A model generated the notes under the pieces. That model was not told where the DNA came from. It was given only the letters and a program-made list of their open reading frames with translations, and made no database searches. A DNA stretch of 64,000 nt. Source: DATKEJ01 sp963768715 (GTDB taxonomy: Bacteria; Bacteroidota; Rhodothermia; Rhodothermales; DATKEJ01). Shown in pieces: positions 62,128-64,000 of the stretch (position 1 is its first letter; every line of letters starts with the position of its first letter). The position numbers and the translations under genes were made by a program. Where the stretch lies: contig CAVYJC010000011.1 of NCBI GenBank assembly GCA_963768715.1, positions 682,001-746,000 on the forward strand. Reading direction: 5' to 3'.

Positions 62128-63931
62128 ATTGGAGCTTCCTCGCCTCCTTCTGCCGCTCGTTGGCGTCGAGGTGTCGCTTCCTGAGACGAAGCGTCTTCGG
62201 TGTGACCTCGATCAGCTCATCATCGCGAATGAACTCGATCGACTCTTCCAGCGACATGCGACGCGGCGGCACGAGTTTTTCGAAAGAGTCGGCCGCGGCT
62301 GCCCGCATGTTGGTTAGCTTCTTCTCTTTCGTGATGTTGACGTCCAAATCGACGTCACGGCTGTTCTCGCCTACAAGCATGCCCGAGTAGACTGGATCCG
62401 TCGGCGCGACGAACAGCTCGCCGCGCTCCTGGAGGTTCACCACCGCATATCCCGTGACTTTCCCGAGCCGATCCGCGACAAGCGCTCCAGTCGTTCGATG
62501 AACGATGTCACCCGCCCACGGAGCATACTCCTTGAACATGTGCGTCAGAATGCCGGTGCCCTTCGTGTCGGTCATAAACTCGGTTCGGTAGCCTATCAGG
62601 CCGCGACTCGGTATGTCGAACTCGAGTCGCACTCGACCCGAGCCATGATTGATCATACGCGTCATGATGCCCTTGCGAGCTCCGAGCTTCTGCACAACGA
62701 TCCCCATGTACTCCTCGGCGACGTCGACAAAGGCGGTCTCGAACGGCTCCCTCGTCTTCCCGTCCTCGATCTTTGTCAGTACGTGCGGGACGCCCACCGA
62801 AAACTCGAAGCCTTCACGTCTCATCTGCTCGATCAGGATGGCCATCTGAAGCTCTCCCCGTCCGTACACCAGAAAGCTGTCTGCCGAGTCGGTCGCCTCG
62901 ATCTTGATCGCCAAATTGTGGGCAGCCTCATTCATGAGCCGATCTCGAAGATGGCGGGACGTGACGAACTGCCCTTCCCGCCCACTGAACGGCGAGTCAT
63001 TGATCCGAAACTCCATCGACATCGTAGGCTCGTCGACGTGAAGAGGCTTGAGCGGTTCAGGATCTTCTCCGTCGGCAATGCTCTCACCCAGGCCAATGCC
63101 CGACACTCCAGCGATCGAAACGATGTCGCCCGGACCGACCTCGTCGACCTCCACACGATTGAGTCCATCGTTGACGAACACCCCGGAGATATTCGCATGC
63201 GTCTGGGATCCATCACGGTGACAGAGAGAGACGGTCTGCCGATTTAGGAGCTTACCCTGGATCACTCGGCCGATAGCTAATGGACCGCGATATGGATCGG
63301 GCTGGACGTTGGTTATCAGAACCTGCAGGCTGGCTTCCGGGTCGCCGACGGGTGCGGGGATATGTGAAATGATGGCGTCAAAAAGGGGCCGCAAATTCGT
63401 GAGAGGCTCCCCAAGCTTAAGCGTGCAGGCCCCATCCTTGGCAACGGCATACACAACCGGAAAGTCGATCTGGTGCTCACCGGCATCCAGGTCGATGAAC
63501 AGATCGTAGACCTCGTTCAGCACCAATTCCGGTCGGGCATCCTGACGGTCGATCTTATTGATCACCACGATTGCCGGAAGCTTCAGCGCCAACGCCTTCG
63601 ACAGTACAAATCGCGTCTGCGGCAATGGCCCCTCCGCGGCATCGACGAGCAGCATGATGCCGTCCACCATCTGCAGCGTACGCTCGACTTCTCCGCCAAA
63701 ATCGGCGTGACCGGGCGTGTCGACGATATTGATCTTCACTCCCTCGTAGTCGACCGCCGTGTTCTTGGCCATGATGGTGATTCCCTTCTCCCGCTCGAGA
63801 TCCATGGAATCCATAACCCGCTCGCGGACATCCTGATTGTCTCGGAAGATCCCGCTCTGCCAGAGCATAGCATCGACCAGAGTGGTCTTGCCGTGATCGA
63901 CGTGGGCTACTATGGCGATATTTCTAAGCAA
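62126..63931 (-). CDS. typA: Ribosome-associated GTPase TypA/BipA
   Basis: 601 residues, the usual TypA length. G1 AHVDHGKTTLVDAM, G2 ITIMAKNTAV, G3 DTPGHADFGGEVERTL, G4 VINKIDRQDARPELV. Domain II and III follow, then the TypA-specific C-terminal domain with GLIGYRTEFMTDTKGTG and GRLGKVTGYAV-like sequence. It binds 70S or 30S ribosomes and aids assembly and stress survival. Start is a TTG at 63931 with no Shine-Dalgarno sequence, placed inside a heptad array. Confidence 0.97.
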   Translation of the reverse strand: MLRNIAIVAHVDHGKTTLVDAMLWQSGIFRDNQDVRERVMDSMDLEREKGITIMAKNTAVDYEGVKINIVDTPGHADFGGEVERTLQMVDGIMLLVDAAEGPLPQTRFVLSKALALKLPAIVVINKIDRQDARPELVLNEVYDLFIDLDAGEHQIDFPVVYAVAKDGACTLKLGEPLTNLRPLFDAIISHIPAPVGDPEASLQVLITNVQPDPYRGPLAIGRVIQGKLLNRQTVSLCHRDGSQTHANISGVFVNDGLNRVEVDEVGPGDIVSIAGVSGIGLGESIADGEDPEPLKPLHVDEPTMSMEFRINDSPFSGREGQFVTSRHLRDRLMNEAAHNLAIKIEATDSADSFLVYGRGELQMAILIEQMRREGFEFSVGVPHVLTKIEDGKTREPFETAFVDVAEEYMGIVVQKLGARKGIMTRMINHGSGRVRLEFDIPSRGLIGYRTEFMTDTKGTGILTHMFKEYAPWAGDIVHRTTGALVADRLGKVTGYAVVNLQERGELFVAPTDPVYSGMLVGENSRDVDLDVNITKEKKLTNMRAAAADSFEKLVPPRRMSLEESIEFIRDDELIEVTPKTLRLRKRHLDANERQKEARKLQ

Positions 63932-63963
63932 TTAAGAATTAGGGATTAAGGATTAAGAATGGG
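63929..63963. repeat. Heptad array, unit GGATTAA/GAATTAG (4 units)
   Basis: caattaa, gaattag, ggattaa, ggattaa, gaatggg; contains the TTG start of typA. A second, different GCAC-type heptad begins about seven bases later and runs to the window end. Confidence 0.75.
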
Positions 63964-63969
63964 GCCTAT

Positions 63970-64000
63970 TGCACTTCGGCACGTGGCACCTTGCACGCGC
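63970..64000. repeat. Degenerate heptad array GCAC-type reaching the window edge
   Basis: attgcac, ttcggca, cgtggca, ccttgca, cgcgc: four units with GCA spacing 7-8, truncated by the window. Confidence 0.5.

Overview
The window reads as chromosomal DNA of a free-living, aerobic, moderately high-GC member of the Bacteroidota, most likely the Rhodothermia/Rhodothermota branch. Supporting evidence: a respiratory block made of alternative complex III plus an A2-type caa3 oxidase with a YSHPxV motif (the arrangement known from Rhodothermus); type IX secretion sorting tails; a primary sigma factor without region 1.1; ECF sigma factors next to TPR serine/threonine kinases; and many start codons with weak or no Shine-Dalgarno sequence. 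This placement comes from gene content only.

Layout. 0-21 kb: ftsX 3' end, two small membrane proteins, an MFS carrier, a signal-peptide-bearing dikinase-like protein, two serine hydrolases (one frameshifted), several lipoproteins, an ECF sigma factor, a large FtsX/MacB-type permease, an M28 peptidase, a TolB-like propeller, a T9SS cargo protein and an ECF42/YCII pair. 21-28 kb: a GH44-PKD-T9SS glycanase, then a TPR kinase and its ECF sigma factor. 28-35 kb: a cyclic-2,3-diphosphoglycerate-synthetase-like GTPase and a tightly overlapping operon on the minus strand, PqqD-like protein > HPr-kinase-like protein > GT4 > GT2 > sulfotransferase > nucleotidyltransferase. 35-38 kb: tRNA-Leu(GAG), tRNA-Lys(TTT), a dockerin-like secreted protein and metF. 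38-51 kb: one long operon, actABCDEF - 44-aa ORF - small membrane protein - SCO - ctaCDEF, giving menaquinol oxidation, electron transfer and O2 reduction in one transcription unit. 51-64 kb: rpoD, a broken SleB-like hydrolase, a frameshifted pdxB, a GH43/GH130-like propeller, a Tat-exported DUF711 protein, ferritin-like, DinB and PhyH proteins, small membrane proteins, a DegT aminotransferase coupled to a polysaccharide deacetylase, and typA.

Three things cut across the gene map. First, short intergenic gaps repeatedly hold degenerate tandem arrays with a fixed 7-bp (twice 8-bp) period but different unit sequences, often touching start or stop codons. Second, five genes carry six apparent single-base insertions, all in the same sense (+1), which suggests residual sequencing error or a real burst of decay. 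Third, the PqqD/kinase/transferase operon looks like a peptide-modification or peptide-linked glycan system lacking the usual lasso-peptide cyclase and protease; the PqqD-like protein carries a C-terminal tail that looks like a substrate peptide. This operon is my best candidate for an undescribed system.
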